Shown: positions 44,450-54,602, counted from the stretch's first letter. The stretch is 64,000 bases of DNA from Paenibacillus wulumuqiensis (GCF_000971965.1 NZ_KQ040794.1:131150-195149), one strand, 5' to 3'. Numbers and translations are program-made. Notes: generated from the letters alone by a model not told the origin.

Positions 44450-45616
44450 ATGAAATCATTTGAATTTTATAATCCAACCCGCCTTATCTTTGGTAAAGGC
44501 CAGCTGGAGACATTGAAGCGTGAAGTACCGAAATACGGTAAAAACATACTGCTGGTATACGGCGGCGGCAGCATCAAGCGTGCCGGACTGTACGACCAGG
44601 TTGTTCAATACTTAAAAGAGATTGATGCCAACGTAACCGAGCTGGCAGGCGTAGAACCAAACCCGCGTCTGTCCACTGTTCATAAAGGTGTAGAGCTGTG
44701 CAAAGCCAACCAGATCGATCTGGTACTGGCTGTCGGCGGAGGCAGTGTTATCGACTGTGCCAAAGCGATCGTCGTAGGTGCCAAATACGATGGTGACATG
44801 TGGGATATTATCGAACGCAAAGCCGCTCCACAGGGCGCACTGCCACTTGGCGTAGTGCTGACCATGGCAGCGACCGGTTCGGAAATGAATTCCGGTTCCG
44901 TCATTACCAACAGCGAGACTCAGGAGAAGCTTGGCTGGGGTTCCCAGTATTCCTTCCCGGCATTCTCGATCCTCGATCCGGAATTCACGTATTCCCTGCC
45001 GAAGGATCAGACAGTATACGGTGTGGTGGATATGATGTCCCACGTACTGGAGACATATTTCCATCCTGAGCAAAATACACCGGTACAGGACGGCTCCTGT
45101 GAATCCGTACTGCGTGCTGTGATCGATGCCGCTCCTCACCTGATCAATGATCTGGAGAACTACGAGCTGCGTTCCACTATCATGTACTCCGGTACAATGG
45201 CGTTGAATGGTGTGCTGAGCATGGGCGTAACCGGTGACTGGGCAACCCACAATATCGAGCATGCGGTATCCGCAGTGTACGATATCCCTCATGGCGGCGG
45301 TCTGGCGATCCTGTTCCCGAACTGGATGCAGTATAACCTCAAAGTGGACCCTTCCCGTTTTGCCAAGCTGGCTGTTAACGTATTCCACGTTGACCCTGCA
45401 GGCAAGAGCGACGAAGAAGTGGGCGCAGAAGGCATCCAGGCACTACGTGACTTCTGGACATCCATCGGTGCACCTAGCCGTCTGGCCGATTACGATATCG
45501 ATGACAGCCAGATTGACCTGATGGTCGAGAAAACACTGAAATTCGGTCCTTCCTTCGGTAACTTTGCCAAACTGCAGGCAGACGATGTACGCGAAATCTA
45601 TCGTATGTCCCTGTAA
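44450..45616 (+). CDS. yugJ: Iron-containing alcohol dehydrogenase, YugJ/BdhA type
   Basis: A 388-residue group III alcohol dehydrogenase, NAD(P)H-dependent butanol-dehydrogenase type. It has the cofactor loop [25 protein letters not shown], and metal ligands in the [11 protein letters not shown] and [21 protein letters not shown] regions. ATG 44450 follows AGGGAGG. It probably reduces aldehydes during fermentation or aldehyde stress; the upstream inverted repeat points to regulated expression. It stands alone between a promoter and a strong terminator. Confidence 0.88.
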   Translation: MKSFEFYNPTRLIFGKGQLETLKREVPKYGKNILLVYGGGSIKRAGLYDQVVQYLKEIDANVTELAGVEPNPRLSTVHKGVELCKANQIDLVLAVGGGSVIDCAKAIVVGAKYDGDMWDIIERKAAPQGALPLGVVLTMAATGSEMNSGSVITNSETQEKLGWGSQYSFPAFSILDPEFTYSLPKDQTVYGVVDMMSHVLETYFHPEQNTPVQDGSCESVLRAVIDAAPHLINDLENYELRSTIMYSGTMALNGVLSMGVTGDWATHNIEHAVSAVYDIPHGGGLAILFPNWMQYNLKVDPSRFAKLAVNVFHVDPAGKSDEEVGAEGIQALRDFWTSIGAPSRLADYDIDDSQIDLMVEKTLKFGPSFGNFAKLQADDVREIYRMSL

Positions 45617-45756
45617 GCAGCAGACATTTCGAGATCTATCCGTACCTTTATCACAGCCTTATGCAGGAGCAGATCAATAATACGAACCTGCTGCCTGTAT
45701 AAGGCTGGATCGGAATAAAGGATGATTGTTAATATCAATTCAGCACATATATAGCC

Positions 45757-45807
45757 AAAAGCACTGTTTCCTCGATCCTCAGGATCGTTTGGAAACAGTG
45801 CTTTTTT
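45757..45807 (+). terminator. Intrinsic terminator after alcohol dehydrogenase
   Basis: AAAAGCACTGTTTCC pairs with GGAAACAGTGCTTTT, with a second small stem (GATCCT/AGGATC) inside the loop and a T-run after it. Confidence 0.88.
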
Positions 45808-45840
45808 GTGTTCAGTCAGTAAGAGGGGTATTTGTTGTTT

Positions 45841-45875
45841 TTGTAACTGCACCTATTGGTTGTAACTGTACCTAT
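45841..45875. repeat. Two direct repeats of 16 bp
   Basis: TTGTAACTGCACCTAT (45841-45856) and TTGTAACTGTACCTAT (45860-45875) differ at one base and start 19 bp apart. They lie about 200 bp upstream of the NfeD-like gene and could be a tandem operator or a small duplication. The rest of 45617-46072 shows no gene. Confidence 0.6.
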
Positions 45876-46072
45876 AACGTGAAGAGATAAGAAGCGAATG
45901 AAGTGGTTATTTTGACATAACTATTCCTTTAAAGGTAAAAAAATGCAACTTCACGCCAGATAATACGTAAATATCGGTATATCGCCAATTATCAGCCTTA
46001 TTCGCCTGTTATCGTATACCATTCTTACAGGCTGCGGCGGTCATGTCAGAGAAGGGAAAGGAGCGAGCATTT

Positions 46073-46630
46073 ATGGAAACGCTATATTGGACCTGTCTGA
46101 TTATCGGAGCGGTATATGCGCTGTTCAGTCTGCTTTTCGGTGACCTGCTGGGTGATGTACTTGGCGGATTGGAGCTGCCCGGACCGGACGTGTTCAAGCC
46201 GATCGTACTGGCAGGCATGGTCACCGTATTTGGTGGAGCAGGTATTTTGCTGGCCAGGTATACGGAGCTGTCGCTTGGCGTAGAGCTGTTACTATCCATT
46301 CTGGCGGCGGTTGCAGGCGCGTTGTTTGTATTTTTTGCCTATGTCAAACCGATGGAGAACAGCGAAGTATCCACGTCCTATTCGATCCGGGAGATGATCG
46401 GGCGGATCGGGGAAGTGACCATACCGGTTCCCGGTCAGGGATATGGCGAAGTCATGATCAAAGTCGCAGGTGGCAATACGGTACATATCGCGTCCAGTTT
46501 TGAGCACTGTCCTATCGCGGCAGGTGTCCGTGTCGTCATCATAGAGGAGTCGGCAGGTGTACTGGCAGTAGCGGAATTTGAGCAGAATCAGGCAGCGGAC
46601 CCGCTGGAACAACCAATAAAATCATTATAG
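46073..46630 (+). CDS. yuaF: NfeD-like membrane protein, flotillin partner
   Basis: A 185-residue protein with three hydrophobic helices (about residues 5-22, 42-62 and 70-90) and a soluble C-terminal OB-fold domain (GRIGEVTIPVPGQGYGEVMI ... GVRVVIIEE), the NfeD layout. ATG 46073 follows AAAGGAG; an upstream in-frame ATG at 46043 is weaker. It is immediately upstream of a flotillin gene, as yuaF is next to floT in Bacillus subtilis, where the pair organises membrane microdomains and fluidity. Confidence 0.85.
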   Translation: METLYWTCLIIGAVYALFSLLFGDLLGDVLGGLELPGPDVFKPIVLAGMVTVFGGAGILLARYTELSLGVELLLSILAAVAGALFVFFAYVKPMENSEVSTSYSIREMIGRIGEVTIPVPGQGYGEVMIKVAGGNTVHIASSFEHCPIAAGVRVVIIEESAGVLAVAEFEQNQAADPLEQPIKSL

Positions 46631-46707
46631 TGCTGCAAGAATAATGTATGACTGCTTGTGCAGTGCCGTTAGAAGTAAAAATAGAAGTAGAAGTTACAGC
46701 GATCAAT

Positions 46708-46767
46708 TATAGCAATCGTGTTGCAACATTTATCATCTATAGCAACCGTGTTACAACACTTATCACC
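46708..46767. repeat. Tandem 30-bp direct repeat upstream of floT
   Basis: Two adjacent 30-bp units (46708-46737 and 46738-46767) agree at 26 positions. Each starts TATAGCAA and contains GTGTT-CAACA, itself a short inverted repeat. They end about 20 bp before the flotillin start. Confidence 0.75.
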
Positions 46768-46787
46768 GATTCAAAGGAGAGACTACA

Positions 46788-48407
46788 ATGACCATAATGA
46801 ATGAAATGATTCTGATTCCTGCCGTTGTCGTAATCGTACTCGTCGTACTGGGTATTACCTTCTGGGCCCGTTACAAAACGGTAAGCACCGATGAAGCGAT
46901 GGTTGTGACCGGTTCCTTTCTCGGCAGCAAAAACATCTCGGATGATGGCGCCGGCCGCAAGATCAAGATCGTCCGCGGCGGCGGTGCATTTATCTGGCCG
47001 ATTTTTCAGAAATCCGAATTTCTGTCCCTGCTGTCCCACAAGCTGGATGTAACGACACCGGAAGTGTATACAGAGCAGGGTGTACCGGTACTGGCAGATG
47101 GCGTAGCCATTATCAAGATCGGCAGCTCTGTTGAAGATGTGGCTACAGCCGCCGAGCAGTTCATGGGCAAGCCGATTCAAGCGCTGCAGGGCGAAGCCCA
47201 GGAAGTGCTGGAAGGACATCTGCGTTCAATTATGGGCTCCATGACCGTCGAGGAAGTGTACCGCAACCGTGACCGCTTCGCTCAGGAAGTACAGAGCGTG
47301 GCAGCGCGTGATCTCAAGAAGATGGGTCTGCAGATCGTTTCCTTTACCATCAAGGATATTCGTGACAAGCATGGCTATCTGGAATCTCTTGGTAAACCGC
47401 GCATTGCCGCTGTGAAGCGTGATGCGGATATCGCCGAGGCCGAAGCACTGCGTGACTCCCGCATTCAGAAAGCCCGTGCCGAAGAAGAAGGACAAAAAGC
47501 CGAACTGCTGCGGGATACCCATATCGCCGAAGCGGAAAAGGAAAAAGAACTGAAAATCGCCGCCTTCAAAAAAGATCAGGATACCGCACGTGCGGAAGCC
47601 GATCAGGCGTATCAGATTCAGGAAGCCAAAGCCAAACAGATCATGATCGAAGAACAAATGAAAATCGAACTCGTCCGCAAAGAACGCGAGATCGATCTGA
47701 AAGAAAAAGAAATTACCGTACGCGAGAAACAGTATGACGCCGAAGTGAAGAAAAAGGCCGAAGCCGATCGCTTTGCGGTCGAGCAGGCTGCCCAGGCGGA
47801 CAAAGCACGTAAAATGCGTGAAGCCGAAGCCAAACAGTACTCCATTGAAACGGAAGCCAAAGCATCTGCCGAGCAGCAGCGGCTCGCTGGTCTGGCGACA
47901 GCCGATGCTGAACGTGCCAAAGGTACCGCCGAAGCCGAAGTTATTCGTCTGCGCGGCCTGGCCGAAGCGGAAGCCAAGCAAAAATTGGCGGAAGCTTTCG
48001 AAAACTACGGTCAGGCGGCCATTCTCGATATCGTCGCCAAAATGCTGCCGGAACTGGCAGGCAAAATCGCCCAGCCGCTCAGCAATATCGACAAGCTGAC
48101 CGTCGTCGATACCGGCAAAGGGGAAGGCGGCGGAGCAGCACGGGTGAGCAGCTATGTCACCGAGCTGATGGCAACCGCTCCCGAGATGCTCAAAAGTGTA
48201 TCGGGTCTCGATTTGGAACAGCTGATTCAGGGATTCGCCGGCAAAAACAATACTTCTGCCGAACGCCAGCCCGTACTTTCCGATACTAACCGTTCGTACC
48301 CGGCACATGGCGAAGCAGACGGTATCCGGCCAGTGGAACTGACAACACCGACTCTTGAAATCAAATCCACCAACCGCATCCCCGATGCCACAATGGATAA
48401 AGAGTAA
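46788..48407 (+). CDS. floT: Flotillin (SPFH/prohibitin-domain scaffold protein)
   Basis: A 539-residue flotillin. It has an N-terminal membrane-inserted hairpin (about residues 5-25, IPAVVVIVLVVLGITF), an SPFH domain to about 190, then a long coiled coil full of EA, AEA and EAKA repeats (to about 420) and a C-terminal tail. It scaffolds functional membrane microdomains together with the NfeD-like protein before it. AAAGGAG precedes ATG 46788. The gene is followed by a terminator. Confidence 0.93.
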   Translation: MTIMNEMILIPAVVVIVLVVLGITFWARYKTVSTDEAMVVTGSFLGSKNISDDGAGRKIKIVRGGGAFIWPIFQKSEFLSLLSHKLDVTTPEVYTEQGVPVLADGVAIIKIGSSVEDVATAAEQFMGKPIQALQGEAQEVLEGHLRSIMGSMTVEEVYRNRDRFAQEVQSVAARDLKKMGLQIVSFTIKDIRDKHGYLESLGKPRIAAVKRDADIAEAEALRDSRIQKARAEEEGQKAELLRDTHIAEAEKEKELKIAAFKKDQDTARAEADQAYQIQEAKAKQIMIEEQMKIELVRKEREIDLKEKEITVREKQYDAEVKKKAEADRFAVEQAAQADKARKMREAEAKQYSIETEAKASAEQQRLAGLATADAERAKGTAEAEVIRLRGLAEAEAKQKLAEAFENYGQAAILDIVAKMLPELAGKIAQPLSNIDKLTVVDTGKGEGGGAARVSSYVTELMATAPEMLKSVSGLDLEQLIQGFAGKNNTSAERQPVLSDTNRSYPAHGEADGIRPVELTTPTLEIKSTNRIPDATMDKE

Positions 48408-48571
48408 AGCCGATCCATTTTGCAAGGCCACCGATGAAATCAATGTATGCTGCCATCAGTGCCTATGCCCATACCTGCTTATCATTTGTAACCTGCCCGC
48501 GGCAAGTGTATAATAGATGTATCTGTGTATAACAACTCTGGATTCCGGATCAGGATATCCATGGAATAGGC

Positions 48572-48617
48572 AAAAAGACGATGAAGCCGGATAAATCAAG
48601 GCTTTATCGTCTTTTTC
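48572..48617 (+). terminator. Intrinsic terminator after floT
   Basis: AAAAAGACGATGAAGCC pairs with GGCTTTATCGTCTTTTT (one G-T pair), followed by T. It separates floT from glcT. Confidence 0.85.
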
Positions 48618-48709
48618 GCTGTGACGGAGCAATGTGCAGATTATGTTGACTAGCCTGTTATTTTTTGATAACTTATTCGGGATAAGGCGATAGTAAAAGG
48701 GGTGCAACT

Positions 48710-49567
48710 GTGAGCAGCCTACAGGTGGCTAAAGTACTGAATAATAACGTAATTATTGCAGATCATCCTCAGTATGAAGAGGTAGTCGTGATCGGCAAGG
48801 GGATCGGATTCAACCGCAAGACGCGCGATCAGATTCCGCTCAATGTCGTCGAGAAAATGTTCATTCTAACCAATCAGCAGGAGCAGGAGCAGTACAAGCA
48901 GCTGGCCACACAGATTGACGAACGTATCATTGAAGTGATTAACGAGATTATTCACTTTATTAATAAAGAAAGCAAAACCCCGCTCAACGAGCATATTCAT
49001 ATTGCATTGACCGATCATATCGCATTTGCGATCAAGCGTGCCGAACAGGGCATGACCGTGCAAAATCCTTTTCTGTATGAGACCCGGGAGATGTATCCGA
49101 CCGAGTACCGGCTGGCCGAGCACGCGCTGGAGATGATCAAAAATAAACTGGGCGTCAGCCTGGAAGAAGACGAGATCGGTTTTGTCGCGCTGCATATTTA
49201 CAGTGCGCTGACCGACCAGCATATTACCCAGATCAAGGCGCATTCCCGTCTGATCGCCGATATGGTCAAAGTGGTGGAGGATAGTCTGCATATTACCATT
49301 ACCGGCGATAGTCTGGATTACTCCCGGCTGCTGACCCATCTGCGGTTTGCGATCGAGCGCATCCGGCGCGGCGAGAAAGTAGCGGCGACCCATCGGCTGG
49401 AAGAGATGCTCAAAGTCGAATATCCGGAAGTGTATTCACTGGCCTGGAAGCTGACCAAAATGATGGAAAGACGCCTGCGCCGGCCGGTATATGGAGCCGA
49501 AGTCAGCTATCTGACCATGCATCTGCAGCGGTTCGTCGAGAAAAATGAAACCGAGAATGGATCATGA
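48710..49567 (+). CDS. glcT: GlcT transcriptional antiterminator (BglG/LicT family)
   Basis: A 285-residue antiterminator: an N-terminal CAT RNA-binding domain (residues 1-60, VLNNNVIIADHPQYEEVVVIGKGIGF) and two PRD domains with conserved histidines (EHIHIALTDHIAF, GFVALHIYSA, LLTHLRFAIERI, YLTMHLQRF). PTS phosphotransfer to the PRDs controls RNA binding. GTG 48710 follows AAAAGGGGTG. A RAT element overlaps a terminator just upstream of ptsG, so GlcT should let ptsG be transcribed when glucose is present. Confidence 0.93.
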   Translation: MSSLQVAKVLNNNVIIADHPQYEEVVVIGKGIGFNRKTRDQIPLNVVEKMFILTNQQEQEQYKQLATQIDERIIEVINEIIHFINKESKTPLNEHIHIALTDHIAFAIKRAEQGMTVQNPFLYETREMYPTEYRLAEHALEMIKNKLGVSLEEDEIGFVALHIYSALTDQHITQIKAHSRLIADMVKVVEDSLHITITGDSLDYSRLLTHLRFAIERIRRGEKVAATHRLEEMLKVEYPEVYSLAWKLTKMMERRLRRPVYGAEVSYLTMHLQRFVEKNETENGS

Positions 49568-49587
49568 AATGGTATCCGGGTCAGTGT

Positions 49588-49612
49588 AAAAAAGTATGCT
49601 GAATACTTTTTT
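49588..49612 (+). terminator. AT-rich terminator after glcT
   Basis: AAAAAAGTAT-GCTGA-ATACTTTTTT lies 20 bp after the glcT stop and before the ptsG promoter. Confidence 0.55.
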
Positions 49613-49623
49613 AATGAAAAGGC

Positions 49624-49652
49624 TTGCATGTTCAAAATGAGAGTGCTATAAT
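49624..49652 (+). promoter_or_regulatory. ptsG promoter
   Basis: TTGCAT (49624-49629), 17-bp spacer, TATAAT (49647-49652): a near-consensus sigma-A promoter about 355 bp before the ptsG start, leaving a long regulatory leader. Confidence 0.8.
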
Positions 49653-49686
49653 TCAGAACGTAATCAACAAACGAATAGCGTTTATA

Positions 49687-49715
49687 ACGTGTTACTGATT
49701 CGATCAGGCATGAGT
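49687..49715 (+). promoter_or_regulatory. RAT (ribonucleic antiterminator) target of GlcT
   Basis: The 29-nt element folds as a short stem with paired internal loops (core GTGTTACTGATTCGATCAGG), as in the GlcT/LicT RAT elements of Bacillus. Its 3' arm (AGGCATGAG, from 49706) is also the 5' arm of the following terminator, so the two structures exclude each other. Confidence 0.88.
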
Positions 49716-49819
49716 TAACAAAGTATTTGTAGCGAAGCTGCATAGCAGAGGGATCATTATATCCTTATCTGCAGGCATAGCTTCTGTGTACAGATACGTT
49801 GTTTGCTCATGCCTTTTTT
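49706..49819 (+). terminator. Regulated terminator in the ptsG leader
   Basis: AGGCATGAG (49706-49714) pairs with CTCATGCC (49806-49813), and the stem continues through AACAA-GTA/TACGTTGTT. The large loop holds its own hairpin (GCAGAGGGAT with ATCCTTATCTGC), and six T follow. GlcT bound to the RAT would prevent its formation. Confidence 0.85.
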
Positions 49820-50007
49820 GCATGCTATACACTAGTCGGTTGTTGAATGCAGTGAGGTTGAGGAATCAAGAAAGTTCCATTTTTGTAATATATTAGCTGA
49901 ATTGGTTTAATATATTATCGGTTTGGGTCATACACATTGAAGAAGTGAATCCTGCCTGCACTGCAACTCAAAATCATCCATTATATTCAAGAGGGGAAGT
50001 GGCTGTA

Positions 50008-52062
50008 TTGTTTAGACGTCTGTTTGGCGTTTTGCAAAAAGTTGGTAGAGCACTGATGCTTCCGGTTGCGATCCTGCCAGCTGCAGGTCTGCTGCTGGGT
50101 ATCGGTAACCTGCTGATCAATCCGGACTTTTTAAAGTATATTCCGGCATTGAACGCCCAGTGGGTTCAAATTACTGCTGAAGTAATGATGAACTCCGGGC
50201 AAATCGTATTTGATAACCTGTCCTTGCTATTTGCCGTCGGGGTTGCCGTCGGTCTTGCAGGAGGAGAAGGCGTTGCCGGTCTGGCAGCAATTATCGGTTA
50301 TCTGATTATGAACGTAACGATGGGTACAGCTATGGGTATTAAAGCTGAAGATGTGGGTAAAGGTAACTTTGCACTGGCTTCCGTACTTGGTATTCCTACT
50401 CTGCAAACCGGTGTATTCGGCGGTATCATCGTCGGTATTCTGGCAGCAGCGATGTACAAGCGGTTCTTCAAAATCGAACTGCCATCTTACCTGGGTTTCT
50501 TTGCAGGTAAACGTTTCGTTCCAATTATGACGGCTGTTACATCCCTGCTCCTTGGTCTGGTTATGATCGTGGTATGGCCTCCGATTCAGTCTCTGCTGAA
50601 CAACGTTTCCCACAACATGGTCGATGCGAACCCTACACTGTCCGCATTTATCTTCGGGGTTATCGAACGTTCACTGATTCCTTTCGGATTGCATCATATC
50701 TTCTACTCACCGTTCTGGTTTGAATTTGGTGAATATGTCAATAAAGCAGGTCAACTGGTACGTGGTGACCAGAAGATCTTTATGGCTCAGCTGCGTGACG
50801 GCGTGCCGTTCACAGCGGGTACATTCATGGTTGGTAAGTTCCCGTTCATGATGTTCGGTCTGCCTGCGGCAGCACTGGCAATCTATCATGAATCCAAGCC
50901 ACAGCACAAAAAATATGTTGCAGGTATCATGGCTTCTGCAGCACTGACTTCCTTCCTGACAGGTATTACAGAGCCGCTGGAATTCTCATTCCTGTTCGTA
51001 GCTCCAGTCCTGTTCGGTATCCATGCCATCTTCGCAGGTCTGTCTTTCATGACTATGCAGATTCTCGGCGTTAAGATCGGTATGACTTTCTCTGGTGGTC
51101 TGATTGACTTTATCCTGTTCGGGGTTATTCCGAACCGTACCGCATGGTGGGATGTTATCATCGTCGGTCTGATCCTGGCAGTTGTGTACTACTTTGGTTT
51201 CCGTTTCGCTATCCGCAAATTCAACCTGAAAACACCGGGTCGTGAAGATACGGTTGCTTCGGATGAAGACAACACTGGCGGCAGCACAACACAGGACGAA
51301 CTGCCTGGCAAGATTCTGGACGCATTTGGCGGACAGGAAAACATTTCCAGTCTGGATGCTTGTATTACTCGTCTGCGTATCCAGGTTAAAGAACCGAAAA
51401 ACGTTAACAAAGACCGTCTAAAATCGCTGGGCGCTTCTGGCGTACTGGAAGTGGGTAACAACATTCAAGCGATCTTCGGTACACGTTCCGATACGATCAA
51501 ATCGCAAATGCAGGACATTATCGCTGGCCGTACACCGCGTCCTACACCTCCAAGTGTAGATAATGAACCGGCCAAAGGCACTGCCGAAAACCAGGTAGAT
51601 GTGATGACTGAAGAAGTTATCGTAGCTCCGGCAAGCGGTGAACTGCTGAATATCAGCGAAGTACCGGATCCGGTATTCTCGCAAAAAATGACCGGTGACG
51701 GTTTTGCGATCCTGCCTTCGAATGGAACAATCGCTTCTCCGGTAAACGGTAAAGTATTTAACGTATTCCCAAGCAAGCATGCGATCGGCATCATGTCCGA
51801 GACCGGCAAAGAGATCCTGGTACACGTTGGCGTGAACACCGTTAAACTGAAAGGCCAGGGCTTCACTGTACTGGTTGCTGAAGGTGACGACGTAATGGCA
51901 GGCCAACCGATCCTCGAAGTGGATCTGGAATATGTAAAAGCTAATGCTCCATCGATCATTACACCTGTAATCTTCTCCAACCTGCCGGAAGGTGCAGCGG
52001 TAACGCTGAAGAAATCCGGAACAGTCAAATCTGGAGAAGGCGACATTATCTCCATCAAATAA
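50008..52062 (+). CDS. ptsG: Glucose-specific PTS enzyme IICBA
   Basis: A 684-residue glucose permease of the phosphotransferase system. EIIC membrane domain to about residue 400 with the ITEPLEFSFLF signature; EIIB with phospho-Cys452 in SLDACITRLR; EIIA with His606 in ILVHVGVNTV and its partner His in SKHAIGI. The start is taken as TTG 50008 (MFRRLFGVLQK), which matches the B. subtilis PtsG N-terminus; GTG 49999 and the open frame to 49945 are alternatives. It imports and phosphorylates glucose. The leader carries a GlcT-dependent RAT/terminator switch, and ptsH-ptsI follow. Confidence 0.94.
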   Translation: MFRRLFGVLQKVGRALMLPVAILPAAGLLLGIGNLLINPDFLKYIPALNAQWVQITAEVMMNSGQIVFDNLSLLFAVGVAVGLAGGEGVAGLAAIIGYLIMNVTMGTAMGIKAEDVGKGNFALASVLGIPTLQTGVFGGIIVGILAAAMYKRFFKIELPSYLGFFAGKRFVPIMTAVTSLLLGLVMIVVWPPIQSLLNNVSHNMVDANPTLSAFIFGVIERSLIPFGLHHIFYSPFWFEFGEYVNKAGQLVRGDQKIFMAQLRDGVPFTAGTFMVGKFPFMMFGLPAAALAIYHESKPQHKKYVAGIMASAALTSFLTGITEPLEFSFLFVAPVLFGIHAIFAGLSFMTMQILGVKIGMTFSGGLIDFILFGVIPNRTAWWDVIIVGLILAVVYYFGFRFAIRKFNLKTPGREDTVASDEDNTGGSTTQDELPGKILDAFGGQENISSLDACITRLRIQVKEPKNVNKDRLKSLGASGVLEVGNNIQAIFGTRSDTIKSQMQDIIAGRTPRPTPPSVDNEPAKGTAENQVDVMTEEVIVAPASGELLNISEVPDPVFSQKMTGDGFAILPSNGTIASPVNGKVFNVFPSKHAIGIMSETGKEILVHVGVNTVKLKGQGFTVLVAEGDDVMAGQPILEVDLEYVKANAPSIITPVIFSNLPEGAAVTLKKSGTVKSGEGDIISIK

Positions 52063-52569
52063 TCGCAGTTTCACTGTGAATGACGTATCCGCAAGGTCCG
52101 GTAAGAGCCGTCCGTAAAAGGGGTTCTTGCCGGAATACATTCTCTGTATTACAATCAGCTGCTTAACAGGCAGATCGATCAGCATCCAACTGAATAGTCC
52201 GGCATCCAGAAAAACACAACTCATTTCGACGAATCAGCTCGGTAAGCTGCTTAATCCTCAGGATTTATGTCTAAGTATTAAGTGTATGTATACAGGATGT
52301 GTTTCACAGCAAACTATAGGCGGTTCCCTGGAACTTCGCCTATAGTTTGCTATCATTATAAAATGAAAGCATGTTTTGGCAAGAAAGAGCAATTGTATGG
52401 TAAAGAAATGAATTTGCCTAAATTTTGCCGCAAATTGCTGCGTATTGCTGAAAAAAGTCGAAAATTTTTCTTACAGAACGTGCATCAAGGTTTATTATGC
52501 TGTACAATAGAGTGGATGGCTTAATAGTTACATCTCTATTACTACTAACAGAAAGCGAGTGACTTTATA
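52063..52569. other. ptsG-ptsH intergenic region
   Basis: 507 bp without a convincing gene; an 80-codon frame at 52282 lacks support. Its main structure is the inverted repeat at 52309-52350. A TACAAT about 65 bp before ptsH could be a -10, but no good -35 matches it. Confidence 0.4.
52309..52350. repeat. Long perfect inverted repeat between ptsG and ptsH
   Basis: GCAAACTATAGGCG (52309-52322) pairs perfectly with CGCCTATAGTTTGC (52337-52350), and the loop itself pairs (GTTCC/GGAAC), giving a 19-bp stem with a 2-nt bulge. No T-run follows, so it is not a standard terminator. It may protect the ptsG 3' end or be an operator. Confidence 0.75.
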
Positions 52570-52845
52570 ATGGAAAAAACATTCAAAATCGTTGATGAAG
52601 ATGGTATCCACGCACGCCCGGCAACTGCACTGGTAACAGCTGCTAACAAATTTGCTTCTACTGAATCTTTCGCTGAAGCTAAAGGTAAAAAAGTAACCCT
52701 GAAATCTATCCTGGGCGTTCTGTCCCTGGGTCTGGAGCAAGGTGACACTATCGTTCTGTCCACTACTGGTGCAGAAGAAGAAGCGGCTCTGCAAGCTCTG
52801 ACTGATGTAATGGTTAATGAAGGGCTAGGCGAAATCAATGGCTAA
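52570..52845 (+). CDS. ptsH: Phosphocarrier protein HPr
   Basis: A 91-residue HPr. The phospho-accepting His14 lies in [11 protein letters not shown], and the regulatory Ser46 in [13 protein letters not shown] is the target of HPr kinase in Firmicutes, linking this protein to CcpA catabolite control. Codons are strongly biased to GCT/GGT/AAA, as in highly expressed genes. The stop overlaps the ptsI start by 8 nt. Confidence 0.96.
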   Translation: MEKTFKIVDEDGIHARPATALVTAANKFASTESFAEAKGKKVTLKSILGVLSLGLEQGDTIVLSTTGAEEEAALQALTDVMVNEGLGEING

Positions 52846-54550
52846 TATTTTGGGAATTGCGGCGTCTTCGGGCATCGCCATTGCCAAAGCATTCCGTCTG
52901 GAACATCCTGAGTATGAAATCACCAAACGCTCAGTAAGTGATGCCGATGCGGAACTGGCTAAACTCACGTCTGCTCTGGAGCAATCCAAAGTGGAACTTG
53001 AGGCGATCAAAGAGCGCACGCTGCAAGAAATGGGAGCAAAAAAGGCAGAGATTTTCGAATCTCACCTGCTCATTCTGAATGACCCTGAATTGATCGATCC
53101 GGTAAAAGACAAAATTTCTTCCGATATGATCAATGCTGAATATGCACTGAACGAAGTGGCTTCCCAGTTCGTAACCATGTTTGAAAACATGAAAAGCGCG
53201 TACCTGCAAGAACGTGCTGCGGATATGCGCGACGTAACGAAGCGCGTGATCAACCATCTGATGGGCGTGAATTTCCAGAGCCCTGCTGAAATCCGTGAAG
53301 AAGTGGTCATCATTGCCGAAGACCTGACGCCTTCCGATACAGCTCAGCTGGACCGCAATTATGTAAAAGGCTTCACAACCAACATTGGCGGACGTACTTC
53401 CCACTCTGCGATCATGGCACGCTCCCTGGAGATCCCGGCAGTAGTAGGAACGAAGGAAGTTATGGAAGTTGTACAAAACGGAGATATGGTTATCGTCGAT
53501 GGTCTCGAAGGTAACGTAATTGTGAATCCGGATGAAGCGACACTGGCAGAATACCGTGCGAAACGTGAAGCTTATGAGGCACAGGTAGCAGAATGGCGCA
53601 AACTGCGCGATGAAGCAACTGTATCCAAAGACGGCGTTCACATCGAACTGGCTGCCAACATTGGTACTCCAAATGATGTATCTGGCGTTATTGATAACGG
53701 CGGCGAAGCAGTAGGTCTGTACCGTACAGAGTTCCTGTACATGGGCCGTGATGAGCTGCCATCCGAGGATGTACAGTTCAACGCCTACAAAACCGTGCTC
53801 GAAAAAATGGCAGGCAAGCCTGTAGTTGTTCGTACGCTGGATATCGGTGGCGACAAGGAACTGCCTTATCTGGTTCTGCCAAAAGAAATGAACCCGTTCC
53901 TCGGGTTCCGTGCTATCCGTCTGTGTCTGGATCGTCAGGACATTTTCCGCACTCAACTGCGTGCGCTGCTTCGTGCAAGCGTATATGGTGAACTGCGCGT
54001 CATGTTCCCAATGATCGCGACACTGGGCGAATTCCGTGAAGCCAAAGCGGTAATGATGGAAGAGAAAGAAAAACTGGTTGCTGAAGGTGTATCCGTATCG
54101 GACAACATCCAACTCGGCATCATGGTTGAGATTCCTTCCACAGCAGTTCTGGCCGACCAGTTTGCCAAAGAAGTGGACTTCTTCAGTATCGGCACTAACG
54201 ATCTGATCCAGTACACGATGGCAGCTGACCGTATGAACGAACGTGTATCCTATCTGTATCAACCATATAATCCGTCCATTCTGCGTCTGGTTAAAATGGT
54301 TATCGATGCAGCGCACAAAGAAGGCAAATGGGCCGGAATGTGCGGCGAGATGGCAGGGGACGCCACAGCGATTCCATTGCTGCTCGGTCTGGGACTCGAT
54401 GAGTTCAGTATGAGTGCAAGCTCGATTCTGCCTGCACGCAGCCAAATCGCCAAACTGTCCAAAGCTGAAATGCAGGAGCTGGCTACCAAAGCACTCGACA
54501 TGCAGACAGCAGAGCAGGTTGTCGAACTGGTAAACGCGATTCAGGTGTAA
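52838..54550 (+). CDS. ptsI: PTS enzyme I (phosphoenolpyruvate-protein phosphotransferase)
   Basis: A 570-residue enzyme that moves phosphate from PEP to HPr. The active-site His189 is in [13 protein letters not shown]; the PEP-binding domain shows [27 protein letters not shown] and the catalytic Cys of GMCGEMAGD. It overlaps ptsH, so the two are co-translated. Confidence 0.96.
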   Translation: MANILGIAASSGIAIAKAFRLEHPEYEITKRSVSDADAELAKLTSALEQSKVELEAIKERTLQEMGAKKAEIFESHLLILNDPELIDPVKDKISSDMINAEYALNEVASQFVTMFENMKSAYLQERAADMRDVTKRVINHLMGVNFQSPAEIREEVVIIAEDLTPSDTAQLDRNYVKGFTTNIGGRTSHSAIMARSLEIPAVVGTKEVMEVVQNGDMVIVDGLEGNVIVNPDEATLAEYRAKREAYEAQVAEWRKLRDEATVSKDGVHIELAANIGTPNDVSGVIDNGGEAVGLYRTEFLYMGRDELPSEDVQFNAYKTVLEKMAGKPVVVRTLDIGGDKELPYLVLPKEMNPFLGFRAIRLCLDRQDIFRTQLRALLRASVYGELRVMFPMIATLGEFREAKAVMMEEKEKLVAEGVSVSDNIQLGIMVEIPSTAVLADQFAKEVDFFSIGTNDLIQYTMAADRMNERVSYLYQPYNPSILRLVKMVIDAAHKEGKWAGMCGEMAGDATAIPLLLGLGLDEFSMSASSILPARSQIAKLSKAEMQELATKALDMQTAEQVVELVNAIQV

Positions 54551-54602
54551 TTGACGGACCTACCGTTTTCGATTCATTTATTCTTTTTCCAACAATCCCA
54601 TT

